From NCBI GenBank assembly GCA_011525295.1, contig WTGV01000037.1:1-38491 (forward strand): a DNA stretch of 38,491 nucleotides, in the 5' to 3' direction. Position numbers and translations under genes: made by a program. The notes under the pieces were generated by a model that was given only the letters and a program-made list of their open reading frames with translations, was not told the origin of the DNA and searched no databases. Below, piece after piece: positions 5,701 through 16,911 of the stretch; within the stretch, counting starts at the first letter, position 1, and each line of letters starts with the position of its first letter. Source of the stretch: Pseudomonadales bacterium. GTDB lineage: Bacteria; Pseudomonadota; Gammaproteobacteria; Pseudomonadales; Azotimanducaceae.

Positions 5701-8556
5701 TTGACCCACCCTAGTGCCAATATATCCATTCGTGGGGCGCGAACTCACAATCTGAAAGACATCGACCTCGATATCCCTAGGGATAAACTCACTGTAATAA
5801 CGGGACTGTCGGGATCGGGGAAATCTTCCTTGGCGTTCGATACTCTGTATGCGGAAGGACAACGTCGATACGTGGAGTCACTGTCGGCATACGCACGGCA
5901 GTTCCTGTCAATGATGGACAAACCAGACGTAGACCACATCGAGGGTCTCTCACCAGCGATCTCAATTGAACAAAAGTCGACATCACACAATCCTCGTTCC
6001 ACCGTTGGAACTATTACTGAAATCTACGACTATCTCCGACTTTTATTTGCGCGTGCAGGTGAACCACGATGTCCGACACACAATCTACCGTTGACTGCAC
6101 AGTCCATCAGTGAAATGGTGGACGCCGTGATGGATCTTCCTCCAGATTCTCGAATTATGGTATTAGCACCAATTGTTTCTCAACGTAAAGGAGAACATGT
6201 CCATGTGTTTTCAGATTTGGTTGCAAATGGTTTTGTCCGGGCGAGAGTAAATGGGATAGTAACTACGCTAGAACACCCTCCGGTTCTCGATCGATACAAG
6301 AAACATACGATCGAAGTCGTAGTTGATCGCTTGGTTGTACGCGAAGGAATCGAACAGAGGCTGGCGGAGTCTTTTGAGACAACATTAAAACTTTCTGATG
6401 AGGTCGCAATCGTAGCACCCATCGAAGAATCCTGGGAAGAACAGACGTTCTCTTCAAAGTTTGGTTGTTCCCAATGTTCCTACAGCATCAGTGAACTCGA
6501 ACCGAGAATGTTTTCTTTCAATAGTCCTACTGGTGCTTGCACTGCTTGTGACGGATTGGGTACAGAAGTCGAGTTTGACCCAGCGCTTGTAGTCGCAGAC
6601 CCTCGCTTAAAGCTCGCAGAAGGTGCTGTCATTGGTTGGGATCGATCAACGTCCTGGCAATGGGCAATTGTCGAAGCGTTAGCGCACCGCATGAATTGTG
6701 ATATTGACCGACCATACAGAAGGCTACCGAAAAAGTTTACGAAAGTGTTGCTTTACGGCGCACCAGAACCATTAGCAGTGCAATTTAGGGGTAGGTCCCG
6801 TATGAGGACCCACAAAATTCGCTTTCGCGGCATCATTGGCACGATGCAACGACGCTATCAAAACACTACGTCGCAAGACGTGAGAGAGAAGTTACATCCG
6901 TTCATGAGCATTACCCACTGCTCCCTTTGTTTGGGCAGCCGATTACGTGAGGAGTCAAGGCATGTATTTGTGAGTAATTGTTCCATTGCAGACATAACCG
7001 CGCTATCGATCGAGCAAGCACTGAACTTCTTTACAAGAATCGAGTTAGTCGGCCAACAAGCAGTAATCGCCGAAAAGGTACTCAAAGAAATTAAAGCCCG
7101 GTTGCGTTTCTTAGTGAACGTAGGATTGAACTACCTGACGCTAGATCGCGCGGCCAGCTCCTTGTCCGGTGGCGAAGCACAACGTATTCGGCTGGCGAGC
7201 CAAATCGGTGCTGGACTGGTTGGTGTCATGTACATCCTTGACGAGCCGTCCATCGGACTCCACCAACGAGATAATGCCCGGTTACTATCAACGCTAACGC
7301 ATCTACGAGACATCGGTAATACCGTGATCGTGGTTGAACACGACGAAGAGGCTATCCGAACTGCCGATAACATCGTCGACATAGGCCCTCGAGCTGGTGT
7401 ACACGGTGGTGAAATTGTTGTACAAGGACCGCTACCAAAAGTTCTTCATGAGCGAAGATCGTTGACCGGACAATTCTTGACCGGAAAACAGTCGATCAAT
7501 ATCCCGAACTCCCGAGCGAAGTACTCGAACCAGAAGACTATCTCAATAAACGGTGCTAAAGGCAATAACCTAAAGGACGTCAGTGTCCAAATTCCTATTG
7601 GTCTCCTGACTTGTGTGACCGGGGTCTCCGGTTCCGGAAAGTCTACTTTAGTAAACCACACGCTTTACCCAATCGCCGCGCGACAACTCAACGGCACTAC
7701 AAGCGTCAGCGCATTGCCTCATAGTGAGATCAGAGGGTTATCGAACTTAGAAAAAGTGGTGAACATCGATCAGAGCCCGATCGGTCGGACTCCTAGGTCT
7801 AATCCTGCAACCTACACGGGGCTTTTTACACCCATTCGTGAATTGTTTACCAAGACGAGTGAGGCTAGGATTCGAGGTTATAAACCCGGTCGTTTCAGTT
7901 TTAACGTTAAAGGTGGTCGCTGTGAGGCTTGCCGGGGCGACGGGCTTATTAAAGTCGAGATGCACTTTTTGGCCGATGTTTATGTTACCTGCGAGACCTG
8001 CGGTGGTAAGCGCTACAACCGTGAGACACTTGAAGTTAAATACAAGGGCAAGAACATTCACGAAGTACTTAGTATGACGATCGAGGAAGCTCACGAGTTT
8101 TTTCTCGCGATTCCGAACATAAAGCACAAACTCGAGACATTATTGGATGTAGGACTCTCCTACGTGAAACTCGGACAGAGTGCAACAACGCTTTCCGGTG
8201 GAGAAGCTCAACGAGTCAAATTGTCTAGAGAGCTCTCGAAGAGAGATCGAGGGAGAAATCTATACATTCTCGACGAACCGACTACCGGTTTGCACTTCCA
8301 CGACATCAAACTGCTGTTGAGTGTCTTGACTCGACTCCGAGACCACGGAAATACTGTAGTTGTGATTGAGCACAACATGGATGTCATCAAAACCGCGGAC
8401 TGGATCATCGATTTGGGACCCGAAGGAGGAGCACAGGGAGGCGAGATTGTCGCGACGGGTACGCCTGAAGAAATTAGCGGACATTCGGAGTCTCACACCA
8501 GCTCTTTTCTAAAGAGAGCGTTGACACGCGCACAGTCGCCGGCACAAACCGCCTAA
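5701..8556 (+). CDS. uvrA: Excinuclease ABC subunit A
   Basis: A 951-residue ATPase that detects bulky DNA damage and loads UvrB in nucleotide excision repair; E. coli UvrA has 940 residues. Two ABC modules are complete. The first Walker A GLSGSGKS is at 35-42, the second GVSGSGKST near 641, and the LSGGEAQR signatures start at about 488 and 831. Both are followed by ILDEP Walker B motifs and VVEHD / VIEHN switch histidines. Zinc-binding cysteines lie at 256, 259, 280 and 283, and again from about 741 to 767. Translation starts with TTG: no in-frame ATG or GTG lies nearby upstream, and the next residues align with the usual UvrA N-terminus ([12 protein letters not shown]). It faces rplQ and ends 17 bp from it. 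Confidence 0.98.
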   Translation: MTHPSANISIRGARTHNLKDIDLDIPRDKLTVITGLSGSGKSSLAFDTLYAEGQRRYVESLSAYARQFLSMMDKPDVDHIEGLSPAISIEQKSTSHNPRSTVGTITEIYDYLRLLFARAGEPRCPTHNLPLTAQSISEMVDAVMDLPPDSRIMVLAPIVSQRKGEHVHVFSDLVANGFVRARVNGIVTTLEHPPVLDRYKKHTIEVVVDRLVVREGIEQRLAESFETTLKLSDEVAIVAPIEESWEEQTFSSKFGCSQCSYSISELEPRMFSFNSPTGACTACDGLGTEVEFDPALVVADPRLKLAEGAVIGWDRSTSWQWAIVEALAHRMNCDIDRPYRRLPKKFTKVLLYGAPEPLAVQFRGRSRMRTHKIRFRGIIGTMQRRYQNTTSQDVREKLHPFMSITHCSLCLGSRLREESRHVFVSNCSIADITALSIEQALNFFTRIELVGQQAVIAEKVLKEIKARLRFLVNVGLNYLTLDRAASSLSGGEAQRIRLASQIGAGLVGVMYILDEPSIGLHQRDNARLLSTLTHLRDIGNTVIVVEHDEEAIRTADNIVDIGPRAGVHGGEIVVQGPLPKVLHERRSLTGQFLTGKQSINIPNSRAKYSNQKTISINGAKGNNLKDVSVQIPIGLLTCVTGVSGSGKSTLVNHTLYPIAARQLNGTTSVSALPHSEIRGLSNLEKVVNIDQSPIGRTPRSNPATYTGLFTPIRELFTKTSEARIRGYKPGRFSFNVKGGRCEACRGDGLIKVEMHFLADVYVTCETCGGKRYNRETLEVKYKGKNIHEVLSMTIEEAHEFFLAIPNIKHKLETLLDVGLSYVKLGQSATTLSGGEAQRVKLSRELSKRDRGRNLYILDEPTTGLHFHDIKLLLSVLTRLRDHGNTVVVIEHNMDVIKTADWIIDLGPEGGAQGGEIVATGTPEEISGHSESHTSSFLKRALTRAQSPAQTA

Positions 8557-8558
8557 TA

Positions 8559-8573
8559 CCTTCAAAAAGAAGG
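8559..8573. terminator. Short hairpin between convergent uvrA and rplQ
   Basis: CCTTC (8559-8563) and GAAGG (8569-8573) form a 5-bp stem with an AAAAA loop, filling the 17-bp gap between the two stop codons. It could act in both directions, but no real T-run follows on either strand. Confidence 0.3.
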
Positions 8574-8957
8574 CTATTCTTCCTCTACCAATTCCTCTAT
8601 AGGTCGATCAACAAATTCGATAAAGCACACTGGGGCAGAGTCTCCTTGGCGGTATCCAGCTTTGGCGATACGCGTGAAACCACCCGGTCGCTCACGATAA
8701 CGAGGACCCAGTTCAGTGAACAGTTTCCCTACCGCCGCTTTACTCCGTAACTTTGCAAATACTAACCGTCGATTGGCAACCGTATCCTCACGTGCGCGGG
8801 TAACTAGTGGTTCGATGAACCGACGAAGTTCTTTGGCCTTGGGCACGGTCGTTCTAATTTGCTCATGTTCGATGAGGGACACGCACATATTAGCAAACAT
8901 GCGTTTCCGATGCGAAGATGTTCGATTAAGGTGTCTGCCGCTCTTTAAGTGTCGCAT
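8574..8957 (-). CDS. rplQ: 50S ribosomal protein L17
   Basis: 127 residues, the same length as in E. coli. The N-terminus [20 protein letters not shown] and the [16 protein letters not shown] segment are diagnostic. L17 binds 23S rRNA at the solvent side near the tunnel exit. It is the last gene of the whole ribosomal cluster, 55 nt after rpoA, and ends against uvrA. Confidence 0.98.
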   Translation of the reverse strand: MRHLKSGRHLNRTSSHRKRMFANMCVSLIEHEQIRTTVPKAKELRRFIEPLVTRAREDTVANRRLVFAKLRSKAAVGKLFTELGPRYRERPGGFTRIAKAGYRQGDSAPVCFIEFVDRPIEELVEEE

Positions 8958-9012
8958 AGGGCGTCTCTGTTATCAACTGTGTCTTAAGTCTGCGTGGCGA
9001 ATTAGTGGTGAA

Positions 9013-9984
9013 CTAGGACTGCTGTTTCCAACCTGGAATTGTCATTCCCAAAGAGAGTCCGCGAGAGGCTAGTTCTTCTTTGATCTCAGTAAGAGACTTT
9101 CGCCCTAGATTAGGAGTTCGAAAGAGGCTTTCTTCAGTCTGTTGTACTAACTCACCGATAGACGCGATGTTCTCGCCCTTTAAGCAATTGATCGATCTTG
9201 TCTTCAAGTTTAGCGCATCGATGGACTCGTACAAAAATGGATCGATATTCGTAGCTTCCTGAGCTTGAAAGACTTCCTTAAGCAAATCTGAATCAACGAA
9301 CGGCGCTAGCTGTTGGGTCAGGATAGTCGCGGCATGTCGAACGGCTTCTTCCGGTCCAATCGTACCATTTGATTCAAGTGTTAGGATCAGTTTATCCATA
9401 TCGGTACGTTGTTCGACACGGGTTTTTTCCACCTTGTAATCAACGCTGCGCATTGGGCTGTAGGACGCATCTAACCGCAACCGTCCGATGACTTTGTCTT
9501 CTTCGCTAAGCGAAAGTTGATCTGCTGGCTGATACCCACGACCTCTTGCGACAACGGCGTCAATGCGAATGGATCCATGCTCGTTTAAAGTACACAAATG
9601 ATGTTCTGGATTGGCCACTTGAATGTCATCACCGTGGATGAAATCCCCAGCAGACACTTCTCCCGGACCTGTAGCCGATAATCTCATCGAACTCTCGTCG
9701 CGGCCATTGAGACTTACGGCGACTCCCTTGAGATTCAAACAAATGTTTAGCATGTCCTCTCGAACGCCAGATAACGTCGAATATTCATGCAGAACGTTGT
9801 CGACGGTAACTTCTGTAATTGCCGCGCCGGGCATCGACGACAACAAAATTCGTCGAAGCGCATTTCCGATCGTGTGCCCATAACCACGCTCTAAAGGAGT
9901 GAGAACAACACGAGCTCGCGTTGCACTGAGCGTTTCAATTTCTAGATCGCTTGCTTGCAATAGGTCAGTACCCATTGTGTTCAT
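9013..9984 (-). CDS. rpoA: RNA polymerase subunit alpha
   Basis: 323 residues (E. coli 329). The N-terminal assembly domain (about 1-230) holds [20 protein letters not shown] and [16 protein letters not shown], used for dimerisation and for contacts to beta and beta-prime. A linker follows, then the C-terminal domain (about 245-310) that contacts UP elements and activators ([14 protein letters not shown], then [18 protein letters not shown]). The ATG at 9984 is used; a second ATG three codons later is possible. GGGAGG lies about 12 nt upstream. It sits between rpsD and rplQ, as in other gammaproteobacteria. Confidence 0.98.
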   Translation of the reverse strand: MNTMGTDLLQASDLEIETLSATRARVVLTPLERGYGHTIGNALRRILLSSMPGAAITEVTVDNVLHEYSTLSGVREDMLNICLNLKGVAVSLNGRDESSMRLSATGPGEVSAGDFIHGDDIQVANPEHHLCTLNEHGSIRIDAVVARGRGYQPADQLSLSEEDKVIGRLRLDASYSPMRSVDYKVEKTRVEQRTDMDKLILTLESNGTIGPEEAVRHAATILTQQLAPFVDSDLLKEVFQAQEATNIDPFLYESIDALNLKTRSINCLKGENIASIGELVQQTEESLFRTPNLGRKSLTEIKEELASRGLSLGMTIPGWKQQS

Positions 9985-10025
9985 AGGTTAAATATTCCTC
10001 CCAGTTTTCAGTGTAGACTGCGCTA

Positions 10026-10658
10026 TTACTTGGAATACAGTTCTACGATGAGATTTTCTTGAATCTCGCGTGGTAGTTCTTCTCTATCGGGTAAGCGTTT
10101 AAAAACACTGCTCTTGTTTTCAGCATTTACTTCAATCCACTCAACATAACCACGCAAATTTGCGAGTTCCATCGCCATGCCGATACGATGCTGTTGTTGT
10201 TGCTTGGGACCGACAGAAATTTCATCACCGGGTTGTACTTGATACGACGGTATATTCACCACCGAACCGTTCACTCTAACTGCTTTGTGAGTCACCAGCT
10301 GTCTGGCTTCGGCGCGAGTGGACCCGAACCCCGAGCGATAAACAACATTGTCCAGACGAGACTCTAACAGCAGTAGTAAATTTACGCCAGTCGCACCCGA
10401 TTGTTGGTCAGCCTTTTTATAGTAATTGCGAAACTGTTTTTCAAGGACGCCATACAAGCGTCGTACCTTTTGTTTCTCCCGTAACTGAATCCCATAATCG
10501 GACATTCGACCGCCACCAACGGCGCGGCGAGCTCCCTGCTCCCCAGGGATTTTGTTCTCTTTGCACTTCTCTTCGAGGGGGCGGACACCGCTCTTCAGGT
10601 ACAAGTCAGTACCTTCCCGACGAGAGAGCTTCAATTTTGGTCCAGTGTATCGTGCCAT
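10026..10658 (-). CDS. rpsD: 30S ribosomal protein S4
   Basis: 210 residues (E. coli 206). [19 protein letters not shown] and the [21 protein letters not shown]4 RNA-binding core are clear. It is a primary 16S rRNA binder that nucleates assembly of the 30S body. In E. coli, S4 represses its own operon through a pseudoknot before rpsM; here rpsM follows rpmJ by only 5 nt, so that site has no room in the usual place. Confidence 0.98.
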   Translation of the reverse strand: MARYTGPKLKLSRREGTDLYLKSGVRPLEEKCKENKIPGEQGARRAVGGGRMSDYGIQLREKQKVRRLYGVLEKQFRNYYKKADQQSGATGVNLLLLLESRLDNVVYRSGFGSTRAEARQLVTHKAVRVNGSVVNIPSYQVQPGDEISVGPKQQQQHRIGMAMELANLRGYVEWIEVNAENKSSVFKRLPDREELPREIQENLIVELYSK

Positions 10659-10668
10659 GCTAGATCCC

Positions 10669-11082
10669 TTATGGTCTCCGCTTTTTCGGAGGGCGACAGC
10701 CGTTATGCGGAATTGGTGTTACGTCGGTTATGCTGTTGATCCGGAGTCCGCCGGCATGCATCGCGCGGATTGACGACTCTCTACCTGGACCAGGTCCTTT
10801 GACGAACACATCGACACTCTTAAGCCCGTGATTTTCGATCATATTCGTGGTAACGCCCTCGGCCGCGGTCTGTGCCGCAAATGCTGTGCTCTTCCGAGTG
10901 CCCTTGAATCCTGCAGCACCAGCGCTGGACCAACCAATGGTACGACCCTGACGATCCGTAAACGTAATAATGGTGTTGTTGTAAGACGAATGAATGTGAG
11001 CAAGACCATCTGTTACGATGCGCTTCCCGCGTCGCCGCGCAGCACCGCTCTCACGTGATCCTCTTTTTCCTTTTTCTGCCAT
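10669..11082 (-). CDS. rpsK: 30S ribosomal protein S11
   Basis: 137 residues (E. coli 129). It has the typical [20 protein letters not shown] core and the C-terminal [18 protein letters not shown]; the Asn-Gly in this tail is the site isomerised to isoaspartate in E. coli S11. S11 sits in the 30S platform next to S18 and the mRNA path. It is 2 nt after rpsM. Confidence 0.98.
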   Translation of the reverse strand: MAEKGKRGSRESGAARRRGKRIVTDGLAHIHSSYNNTIITFTDRQGRTIGWSSAGAAGFKGTRKSTAFAAQTAAEGVTTNMIENHGLKSVDVFVKGPGPGRESSIRAMHAGGLRINSITDVTPIPHNGCRPPKKRRP

Positions 11083-11084
11083 GA

Positions 11085-11441
11085 TTACTTCTTGATGATT
11101 CTTCTTGGTCCTTTTCGGGTGCGTGCGTTCGTTTGTGTCCTTTGTCCTCGGACGGGCAAATTCCGTCGATGGCGTAATCCGCGATAACAGCGCAAGTCCA
11201 TCAAGCGCTTAATGTTCATTGAATTGATTCGACGAAGGTCACCCTCAACAGTAAGGTCGTCCACAGCCGCGCGTAAGCGATTGAGTTCATCCTCAGACAA
11301 ATCTTGAACCTTCTTGTCGGGCTCTACGTTTGCGGTACAACACACCTTGCGTGCGGTACTACGCCCTATACCGAAGATGTAGGTTAGCGATATAGATGCG
11401 TGTTTATTGTCAGGGATATTTACGCCTGAAAATCGTGCCAT
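11085..11441 (-). CDS. rpsM: 30S ribosomal protein S13
   Basis: 118 residues, as in E. coli. It has the N-terminal [20 protein letters not shown] and the basic tail [20 protein letters not shown] that reaches toward the P-site tRNA. S13 sits at the head of the 30S and forms bridges to the 50S. It starts 5 nt after the rpmJ stop. Confidence 0.98.
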   Translation of the reverse strand: MARFSGVNIPDNKHASISLTYIFGIGRSTARKVCCTANVEPDKKVQDLSEDELNRLRAAVDDLTVEGDLRRINSMNIKRLMDLRCYRGLRHRRNLPVRGQRTQTNARTRKGPRRIIKK

Positions 11442-11446
11442 AGTCT

Positions 11447-11563
11447 CTACCCTTGCCTCTGTTTATGTCTCGGTTCTGTTTTACAAATCACGTAGACGCG
11501 ACCCTTACGCCGCACAACTTTGCAGTTCCTACACATGCGTTTTACGGATGCTCTAACTTTCAT
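11447..11563 (-). CDS. rpmJ: 50S ribosomal protein L36
   Basis: A 38-codon gene in the gap between rpsM and secY. The ATG at 11563 reads [20 protein letters not shown] and ends with PRHKQRQG before the TAG at 11449-11447. The zinc ribbon is complete (Cys11, Cys14, Cys27, His33), so this is the zinc-containing C+ form. L36 helps organise 23S rRNA near the GTPase-associated centre. The order secY-rpmJ-rpsM is the standard end of the spc genes. Confidence 0.97.
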   Translation of the reverse strand: MKVRASVKRMCRNCKVVRRKGRVYVICKTEPRHKQRQG

Positions 11564-11588
11564 GATTTACCAAACGTTCGTCGTCAAC

Positions 11589-12920
11589 CTACCGCGTTCT
11601 GCGACTGTAGTTGCGTAAGTTCGACTTTTCCATCAACTTAGCGTAATTGCTCGACAGTAGGTGTGCTTGAACTTGCGACATGAAATCCATCGCGACTACA
11701 ACAACAATCAACAACGCCGTACCACCCAATTGAAGTGGTACATCAAAAGACCAGCGCATTAACTCGGGAAGCAAGCACACCGAAGTGACATACAAGGATC
11801 CAAAAATTGTTAATTTAGTAGTGATATCGTCAATGTGGTCGGCTGTTTGTTGACCTGGCCGTATACCTTGAATATATGCTCCCTGTCGTTTCAAATTGTC
11901 CGCAAGTTCTTTGGGATCGCGCACAATTGCGGTGTAAAAGAAGCTAAAGAAAATTATCCCCGCGGCAAACAACAGTATGTATAGTGGCTGTCCAGGACTC
12001 AATATCAATGAAATTTCCTGCAAGAAGCCTAAGCCTTCATTCTGCCCGAACCACTGCGACATAGAAGCCGGAGCGAGTAACAAGCTTGAAGCAAATATGG
12101 CGGGAATTACACCAGCCATATTAACTTTGAACGGTAGATGACTCGTCTGCCCTTGCACCATCCGGCGACCTTGCTGGCGCTTGGCGTAGTGAATGGTGAT
12201 GCGACGCTCACCTCTTTCGATGAAAACTACGAACCCAACTAAACCGATCGCAACGACCAAGATCACCAAGAGAACTGACATGTGAATCGTTCGATCGCGA
12301 GCTAACTCAAAAGCTCCAGCGATAGCAGCTGGAAAGCCAGACACAATTCCGGCAAAAATAAGCAACGAAATCCCGTTACCAACTCCATGTTCAGTGATTT
12401 TCTCGCCAAGCCACATCATGAATAGAGCCCCAGTTACCAAAGTAACTAAAGCAATAAAGAAAAATCCAAACAGGGAGCTACCCTCAAACGGCAGCCCTTG
12501 GGCAATCAGAGTGCTAGTGAGCGCAACTCCTTGGACGATCGCAATGATTAACGTCCCGTAGCGAGTGAGTTTGGTAATCTTACGTCGACCTGATTCCCCT
12601 TCCTTACGCAGTTGATTCAAGCGCGGGTACATCATCGTGAGCAAATTCATAATGATGCTTGATGTGATATAGGGCATGACGCCTAGTGCAAGAATACTCA
12701 TTCGTTCCAACGCGCCGCCAGAGAACATGTTGAATAGATCGAGAATTCCGCCTTGTTGTTGATCGAAGAGGCGCTGTAATGCTACCGGGTCGATTCCTGG
12801 TACCGGAATATGGGTACCTATGCGATACACCAATAATGCGAACAATACGAAAAGCAGACGTTTTCGTAGTTCGGTCGTCCCAGTTTGAACTCCGGCTAAT
12901 GCTGGTGCGGTAGTAGCCAT
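11589..12920 (-). CDS. secY: Protein translocase subunit SecY
   Basis: 443 residues, the E. coli length, with ten membrane helices. Markers include the plug-region motif LFNMFSGGALERMSILALGV, the YITSSIIMNLL helix and the cytoplasmic loop QQGRRMVQGQTSHLPFKVN. The C-terminal half has KELADNLKRQGAYIQGIRPG, whose conserved Arg contacts SecA and the ribosome. It forms the protein-conducting channel with SecE (encoded at 37961-38359) and SecG. Syd, a SecY-binding protein, is encoded at 2415-2996. It is 7 nt after rplO. Confidence 0.98.
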   Translation of the reverse strand: MATTAPALAGVQTGTTELRKRLLFVLFALLVYRIGTHIPVPGIDPVALQRLFDQQQGGILDLFNMFSGGALERMSILALGVMPYITSSIIMNLLTMMYPRLNQLRKEGESGRRKITKLTRYGTLIIAIVQGVALTSTLIAQGLPFEGSSLFGFFFIALVTLVTGALFMMWLGEKITEHGVGNGISLLIFAGIVSGFPAAIAGAFELARDRTIHMSVLLVILVVAIGLVGFVVFIERGERRITIHYAKRQQGRRMVQGQTSHLPFKVNMAGVIPAIFASSLLLAPASMSQWFGQNEGLGFLQEISLILSPGQPLYILLFAAGIIFFSFFYTAIVRDPKELADNLKRQGAYIQGIRPGQQTADHIDDITTKLTIFGSLYVTSVCLLPELMRWSFDVPLQLGGTALLIVVVVAMDFMSQVQAHLLSSNYAKLMEKSNLRNYSRRTR

Positions 12921-12927
12921 TAGGTCT

Positions 12928-13362
12928 TTACTCTTCTACCTTCCCACCAGCTGCTTCGATTGCTTTGCCAGCACCTTTAGTGACCTTAACCCCACGTACG
13001 CTTAGAGCTCGGTCTACGTTGCCCGACAGCACGATTCGGGCGCGTTTGATATTCGCAGTGATTAGCCCGGCTTGTCTCAGACTCTGCAAGTCTACAACGT
13101 CTCCTTCAACTGCGTTAAGTTCGTGTAAACGGACTTCACTTGTGATCCGCTGAACTCGAGAGCGAAAGCCAAAAGTTGGAATTCGTTGCTGTAACGGAAG
13201 CTGCCCGCCTTCAAAACCTCGGCGCACGCCACCACCCGAGCGCGAGCACTGACCTTTATGACCGCGACCGCACGTCTTCCCATACCCAGATGAACCACCG
13301 CGCCCAACACGCTTCGGTGGCGTTCTACTACCTTGTGCTGGTGTTAATTCGTTTAGTTTCAC
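12928..13362 (-). CDS. rplO: 50S ribosomal protein L15
   Basis: 144 residues, as in E. coli. The Gly-rich [20 protein letters not shown] extension that threads into 23S rRNA is present, and the C-terminal domain ends with [16 protein letters not shown]. It starts with GTG, whose GTGA overlaps the rpmD stop by 4 nt, so translation is likely coupled. Confidence 0.98.
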   Translation of the reverse strand: MKLNELTPAQGSRTPPKRVGRGGSSGYGKTCGRGHKGQCSRSGGGVRRGFEGGQLPLQQRIPTFGFRSRVQRITSEVRLHELNAVEGDVVDLQSLRQAGLITANIKRARIVLSGNVDRALSVRGVKVTKGAGKAIEAAGGKVEE

Positions 13363-13565
13363 TTCGCTGGTGGTTCCGTTACTTCAAGAAGATAGTTAAC
13401 TTGATCTATCATCCCCCGCACCGCGGGAGTATCTATGACTTCTACTTCGTGTCCAATACGTCGTAAACCCAGACCACGCACACATGCCTGATGTTTCTTA
13501 AGTCTACCCGAATTACTCTTCACGAGACGCACGCGTAACTTTTTCGCTGTAGCCTTCTTACTCAT
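13359..13565 (-). CDS. rpmD: 50S ribosomal protein L30
   Basis: 68 residues, slightly longer than the E. coli 59, with the extra length at both ends. The core [20 protein letters not shown] is diagnostic. It overlaps rpsE by 8 nt upstream and rplO by 4 nt downstream. Confidence 0.96.
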   Translation of the reverse strand: MSKKATAKKLRVRLVKSNSGRLKKHQACVRGLGLRRIGHEVEVIDTPAVRGMIDQVNYLLEVTEPPAK

Positions 13566-14067
13566 TACCGCGAACTTCTTCTTCAGTTTTACCGCGCTTA
13601 AGCCCTACCATCCGCGGCGAACGCATATTGACTAATCCTTTGACCGTTGCGCGTACTACATTGGTTGGGTTAGTTGAACCATAACATTTTGCGAGTACGT
13701 CGCGTACACCGGCTGCTTCAAGCACAGCACGCATCGTACCGCCTGCAATTACTCCGGTACCTTCGGAAGCTGGCTGCATGAATATTTTGGAAGCGCCGTG
13801 CTTAGCGACGATCGGATACCAGAGCGTAACTCCGTTGAGCTCAACATCGAACATATTTCGTCGTGCCACCTGCCCAGATTTTTCGATTGCTTCCGCGCGT
13901 TCGCGCGCTTTCCCTCGACCAAACCCCACTCTACCAGCTCCATCGCCCACGACTGACAGCGCCGTCCATGAAAGTTGTCGTCCTCCTTTGACAGTCTTCG
14001 CAACGCGAGTCGAGGAAACAAGTCTCTCGACCAATCCTTCTTCTCGAATTTCTTCTGAGTATGCCAT
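13558..14067 (-). CDS. rpsE: 30S ribosomal protein S5
   Basis: 169 residues (E. coli 166). The double-stranded RNA-binding-like N-domain has [20 protein letters not shown], where spectinomycin-resistance changes map; no deletion is seen in that loop. The C-domain has [20 protein letters not shown]5 shapes the mRNA entry site and decoding accuracy with S4 and S12. It starts 2 nt after rplR. Confidence 0.98.
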   Translation of the reverse strand: MAYSEEIREEGLVERLVSSTRVAKTVKGGRQLSWTALSVVGDGAGRVGFGRGKARERAEAIEKSGQVARRNMFDVELNGVTLWYPIVAKHGASKIFMQPASEGTGVIAGGTMRAVLEAAGVRDVLAKCYGSTNPTNVVRATVKGLVNMRSPRMVGLKRGKTEEEVRGNE

Positions 14068-14069
14068 GC

Positions 14070-14420
14070 TTAGAACTCCAACCCTTGATTGCGCGCTTCG
14101 TCCGCTAACGCTTTAACCCGACCGTGGTATAAGTAGCCTGATCGATCAAATGCGACTTTAGATATACCAATGTCCTTGGCCCTTGATGCAATAGTCGCAC
14201 CGACTTTTTTGGCTGCTTCTTTGTTGCCCGTCTGTTTCAACTTCAACGACTTGTCTAGCGTTGAAGCTTGAGCCAAGACTTCTTGGCCCGAACTGTCGAT
14301 TATCTGAGCATAGATGTGTTGAGAGGTTCGGTGCACGCTCAATCGAACCGCGCCTAGTTCACGCATCTTAATACGCGAGCGTTTCGCACGTCTTAACCTT
14401 GATCGTTCTTTAATACTCAT
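14070..14420 (-). CDS. rplR: 50S ribosomal protein L18
   Basis: 116 residues (E. coli 117). The 5S rRNA-binding core has [20 protein letters not shown], and the tail [20 protein letters not shown] is typical. It brings 5S rRNA into the central protuberance together with L5. It starts 13 nt after rplF. Confidence 0.98.
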   Translation of the reverse strand: MSIKERSRLRRAKRSRIKMRELGAVRLSVHRTSQHIYAQIIDSSGQEVLAQASTLDKSLKLKQTGNKEAAKKVGATIASRAKDIGISKVAFDRSGYLYHGRVKALADEARNQGLEF

Positions 14421-14433
14421 CGTTCGGCTATTT

Positions 14434-14964
14434 TTATTTCTTCACTTCTTTTCGTTTGATGTATTCGCCCAAATAGCGGATTCCCTTCCCCTTGTACGGT
14501 TCCGGAGGACGCTTACTTCGGATGTCAGCAGCGACTTGACCGACAAGTTGACGATCAACACCAGTTACGACGATCTCTGTAGGTGAGGGAAGCGTCAGTT
14601 CTATGCCTTCGGGTGGCTCGAATTCGACTGGATGCGAGTATCCCAACTGCATTACGAGACTATTATTTTGAAGTTGGGCGCGATACCCAACGCCTTCAAT
14701 TTGCAGTCGTTTTTCCCATTTCTCTGAAACTCCCTTGATCATGTTCTGCACCAACGCATTAACGGTGCCGGTCATTGCGCGGGCGTGTCTGGAGTTACCT
14801 TTGGTCTTTATGAACAAGGTGTCTTGTTGTTTTTTCGCACTCACGCCCTCGGCACGTGGCACAGACAGTTCTCCGTGCTTCCCCTTGACCCGTATGGACG
14901 TGATTGAAACCACCACTTCCACTCCAGATGGAATGTTTACTTCTCGTTCTGTAATCCTTGACAT
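14434..14964 (-). CDS. rplF: 50S ribosomal protein L6
   Basis: 176 residues (E. coli 177), with two repeated L6 domains. The C-terminal signature [20 protein letters not shown] contacts 23S rRNA near the sarcin-ricin loop. It starts 11 nt after rpsH. Confidence 0.98.
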   Translation of the reverse strand: MSRITEREVNIPSGVEVVVSITSIRVKGKHGELSVPRAEGVSAKKQQDTLFIKTKGNSRHARAMTGTVNALVQNMIKGVSEKWEKRLQIEGVGYRAQLQNNSLVMQLGYSHPVEFEPPEGIELTLPSPTEIVVTGVDRQLVGQVAADIRSKRPPEPYKGKGIRYLGEYIKRKEVKK

Positions 14965-14975
14965 CTCAAATCATC

Positions 14976-15368
14976 CTAGAAGACAGTACACAATACTTCT
15001 CCGCCGACACCGGCGCGACGTGCAGCGTGGTCGGTCATTAAACCCTGATTCGTACTCACAATGGCGATGCCTAAGCCGCCATTTACACTCGGTAGTTCAT
15101 CTCTGGTCTTGTAAGCACGTAAACCGGGTCGACTGATGCGCTTCAACTCTTCAATCACGGGTACACCCTCAATGTACTTTAACTCTACAGTGAGAGTAGG
15201 TTTTGTGGCCTTATCGACCGAAAAGCCGAGAATGTATCCTTCGTCTTGCAGTACTTTACAGATAGCTTCCTTAATCTTTGAACTCGGCATCGACACCGTT
15301 AGCATCGCAGCCATAGTAGCGTTGCGAATGCGAGTGAGAAAATCGGAAATTGGATCTTGCATGCTCAT
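14976..15368 (-). CDS. rpsH: 30S ribosomal protein S8
   Basis: 130 residues, as in E. coli, starting [17 protein letters not shown]. The C-terminal [20 protein letters not shown] and GGEVLC motifs form the rRNA-binding site on helix 21. In E. coli S8 also represses spc mRNA at the rplX-rplE junction; here that junction is 7 nt long. Confidence 0.98.
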   Translation of the reverse strand: MSMQDPISDFLTRIRNATMAAMLTVSMPSSKIKEAICKVLQDEGYILGFSVDKATKPTLTVELKYIEGVPVIEELKRISRPGLRAYKTRDELPSVNGGLGIAIVSTNQGLMTDHAARRAGVGGEVLCTVF

Positions 15369-15373
15369 TGGAA

Positions 15374-15679
15374 TTACCAGCTAGATTTCTTAAGTCCGGG
15401 AATCTCACCACGCATCGCGGCCTCGCGCAGCTTCGTCCGCCCTAGCCCGAAGCGGCGATAAACGCCGCGTGGGCGACCGGTAATTTCGCACCGCCGCTGG
15501 AGTCGTACCGGATTCGCATTGCGTGGCAGCTGTTGTAATTGCAACTGGGCTTCCCAGCGTGTATCGTCATCGAGTGCGCGATCGTTAACTTTAGCCTTCA
15601 ATTCAGCTCGTTTTGCCGCATACTTTGCTACGGTCTGCTGTCTCTTTTTCTCGCGCTCAAGCATGGATTTTTTCGCCAT
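15374..15679 (-). CDS. rpsN: 30S ribosomal protein S14
   Basis: 101 residues, the long zinc-independent form typical of gammaproteobacteria: the CxxC pairs of the short form are missing and only one Cys is left in [20 protein letters not shown]. It helps position the 30S head near the A site. It is 2 nt after rplE. Confidence 0.98.
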   Translation of the reverse strand: MAKKSMLEREKKRQQTVAKYAAKRAELKAKVNDRALDDDTRWEAQLQLQQLPRNANPVRLQRRCEITGRPRGVYRRFGLGRTKLREAAMRGEIPGLKKSSW

Positions 15680-15681
15680 CG

Positions 15682-16221
15682 TCAGCTCCTGAATGGAAAG
15701 TTGAAGGCTTTCAATAGTGCCAGCCCCTCGGCATCGTCGCGAGCCGTTGTCGTAATTGTGACGTTTAAACCGCGAAGGGAATCGATTTTGTCATAGTCGA
15801 TCTCGGGAAAAATAATTTGCTCAGTAATACCAAGCGAATAATTCCCACGTCCATCGAATGCACGGGGACTCAGGCCACGAAAGTCTCGCATCCGAGGAAT
15901 CGCGATCCCAATGAGTCGCTCCACGAACTCGTACATGATGGTCCTTCGTAGAGTAACCTTGCAGCCAATAGCATTGCCCGCACGGATTTTGAACGCTGCT
16001 TCCGATTTGCGAGCTCGTGTAATTTTCGGCTTTTGACCAGCGATCTTTGTGAGATCGTCCACCGCTCCATCCAGTAATTTTCGATCAGCGATTGCTTTAC
16101 CTACACCCATATTGAGCGTAACTTTTGCGAGCTTCGGCACGCGCATGACCGAAGTGTAGCCGTGATCAGCCATTAGTTGAGGCCGAATCTCTTCTACGTA
16201 CTTTTGCTGCAAATTGTTCAT
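15682..16221 (-). CDS. rplE: 50S ribosomal protein L5
   Basis: From the ATG at 16221 the protein is 179 residues, exactly the E. coli length, and its first 17 residues ([17 protein letters not shown]) align with E. coli L5 without a gap. An upstream in-frame TTG at 16239 would overlap rplX and add six residues absent from the family, so the ATG is preferred. It carries the 5S rRNA and tRNA-contact motifs [20 protein letters not shown] and [12 protein letters not shown]. Confidence 0.96.
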   Translation of the reverse strand: MNNLQQKYVEEIRPQLMADHGYTSVMRVPKLAKVTLNMGVGKAIADRKLLDGAVDDLTKIAGQKPKITRARKSEAAFKIRAGNAIGCKVTLRRTIMYEFVERLIGIAIPRMRDFRGLSPRAFDGRGNYSLGITEQIIFPEIDYDKIDSLRGLNVTITTTARDDAEGLALLKAFNFPFRS

Positions 16222-16228
16222 CTGACCA

Positions 16229-16540
16229 TTAGTCTTCAATTACGGCACCATTGGACTTAAAGAAACGTACTCTTTTTCCGTCTTCCATCCGAATACCCAC
16301 CTTATCAGCTTTTTCAGTCTCCGGATTGAGAATCGCAACGTTGGAAATATGCAGTGGTGCTTCTTTTTGTAGTCTGCCGTGGCGGTCTCCTGGTTTTTGT
16401 GCTCGAGTGTGTCGTGTGATTTCGTTAATGCCACTAACGATCACTCTGTCTTTTCCCCGAAATTCGACCACATCGCCAGTTCGACCCTTGTCTTTACCAG
16501 TCAGAATGATCACCTCATCATTGACTTGAATGCGACGCAT
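16229..16540 (-). CDS. rplX: 50S ribosomal protein L24
   Basis: 103 residues (E. coli 104). The KOW motif [20 protein letters not shown] is at the N-terminus. L24 is one of the first proteins to bind 23S rRNA in 50S assembly and lies by the tunnel exit. It starts 2 nt after rplN. Confidence 0.98.
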   Translation of the reverse strand: MRRIQVNDEVIILTGKDKGRTGDVVEFRGKDRVIVSGINEITRHTRAQKPGDRHGRLQKEAPLHISNVAILNPETEKADKVGIRMEDGKRVRFFKSNGAVIED

Positions 16541-16542
16541 CG

Positions 16543-16911
16543 TTACAGCACCTCCGGCGCTAAAGAAATAATGCGCATGAAGTCACGCGCTCTGAGTTCC
16601 CGTGTCACGGGTCCAAAGATTCGTGTCCCGATAGGTTCTTTAGCTTCGTTGACCAGCACTGCAGCATTCTGGTCAAAGCGAATCACCGAACCGTCTTGCC
16701 GCCGCACGCCTTTTTTGGTGCGAACGACAACAGCACGTAACAGTTGACCCTTTCGGACACGACTCCGCGGCATTGCTTCTTTGACAGTCACGCGAATGAC
16801 ATCTCCGATGTGTGCATACCGTCGCCGGGATCCTCCGAGTACTTTTATACATTGCACTCTACGAGCACCGCTGTTGTCAGCAACGTCAAGTACAGTTTCA
16901 CTCTGAATCAT
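16543..16911 (-). CDS. rplN: 50S ribosomal protein L14
   Basis: 122 residues (E. coli 123), [20 protein letters not shown], with the L14 core [20 protein letters not shown] and [13 protein letters not shown]. It forms intersubunit bridges with 16S rRNA. Its ATG overlaps the end of rpsQ by 4 nt, so no separate spc promoter lies immediately upstream. Confidence 0.98.
   Translation of the reverse strand: MIQSETVLDVADNSGARRVQCIKVLGGSRRRYAHIGDVIRVTVKEAMPRSRVRKGQLLRAVVVRTKKGVRRQDGSVIRFDQNAAVLVNEAKEPIGTRIFGPVTRELRARDFMRIISLAPEVL

Noticed and set aside
7747..8127. 126-codon minus-strand frame inside uvrA
   Set aside because: It lies wholly within the conserved second ABC module of uvrA and has no protein-like composition or family match.
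16222..16239. N-terminal extension of L5 from a TTG at 16239
   Set aside because: It would overlap rplX and add residues absent from L5 proteins, while the ATG at 16221 gives the exact family length.
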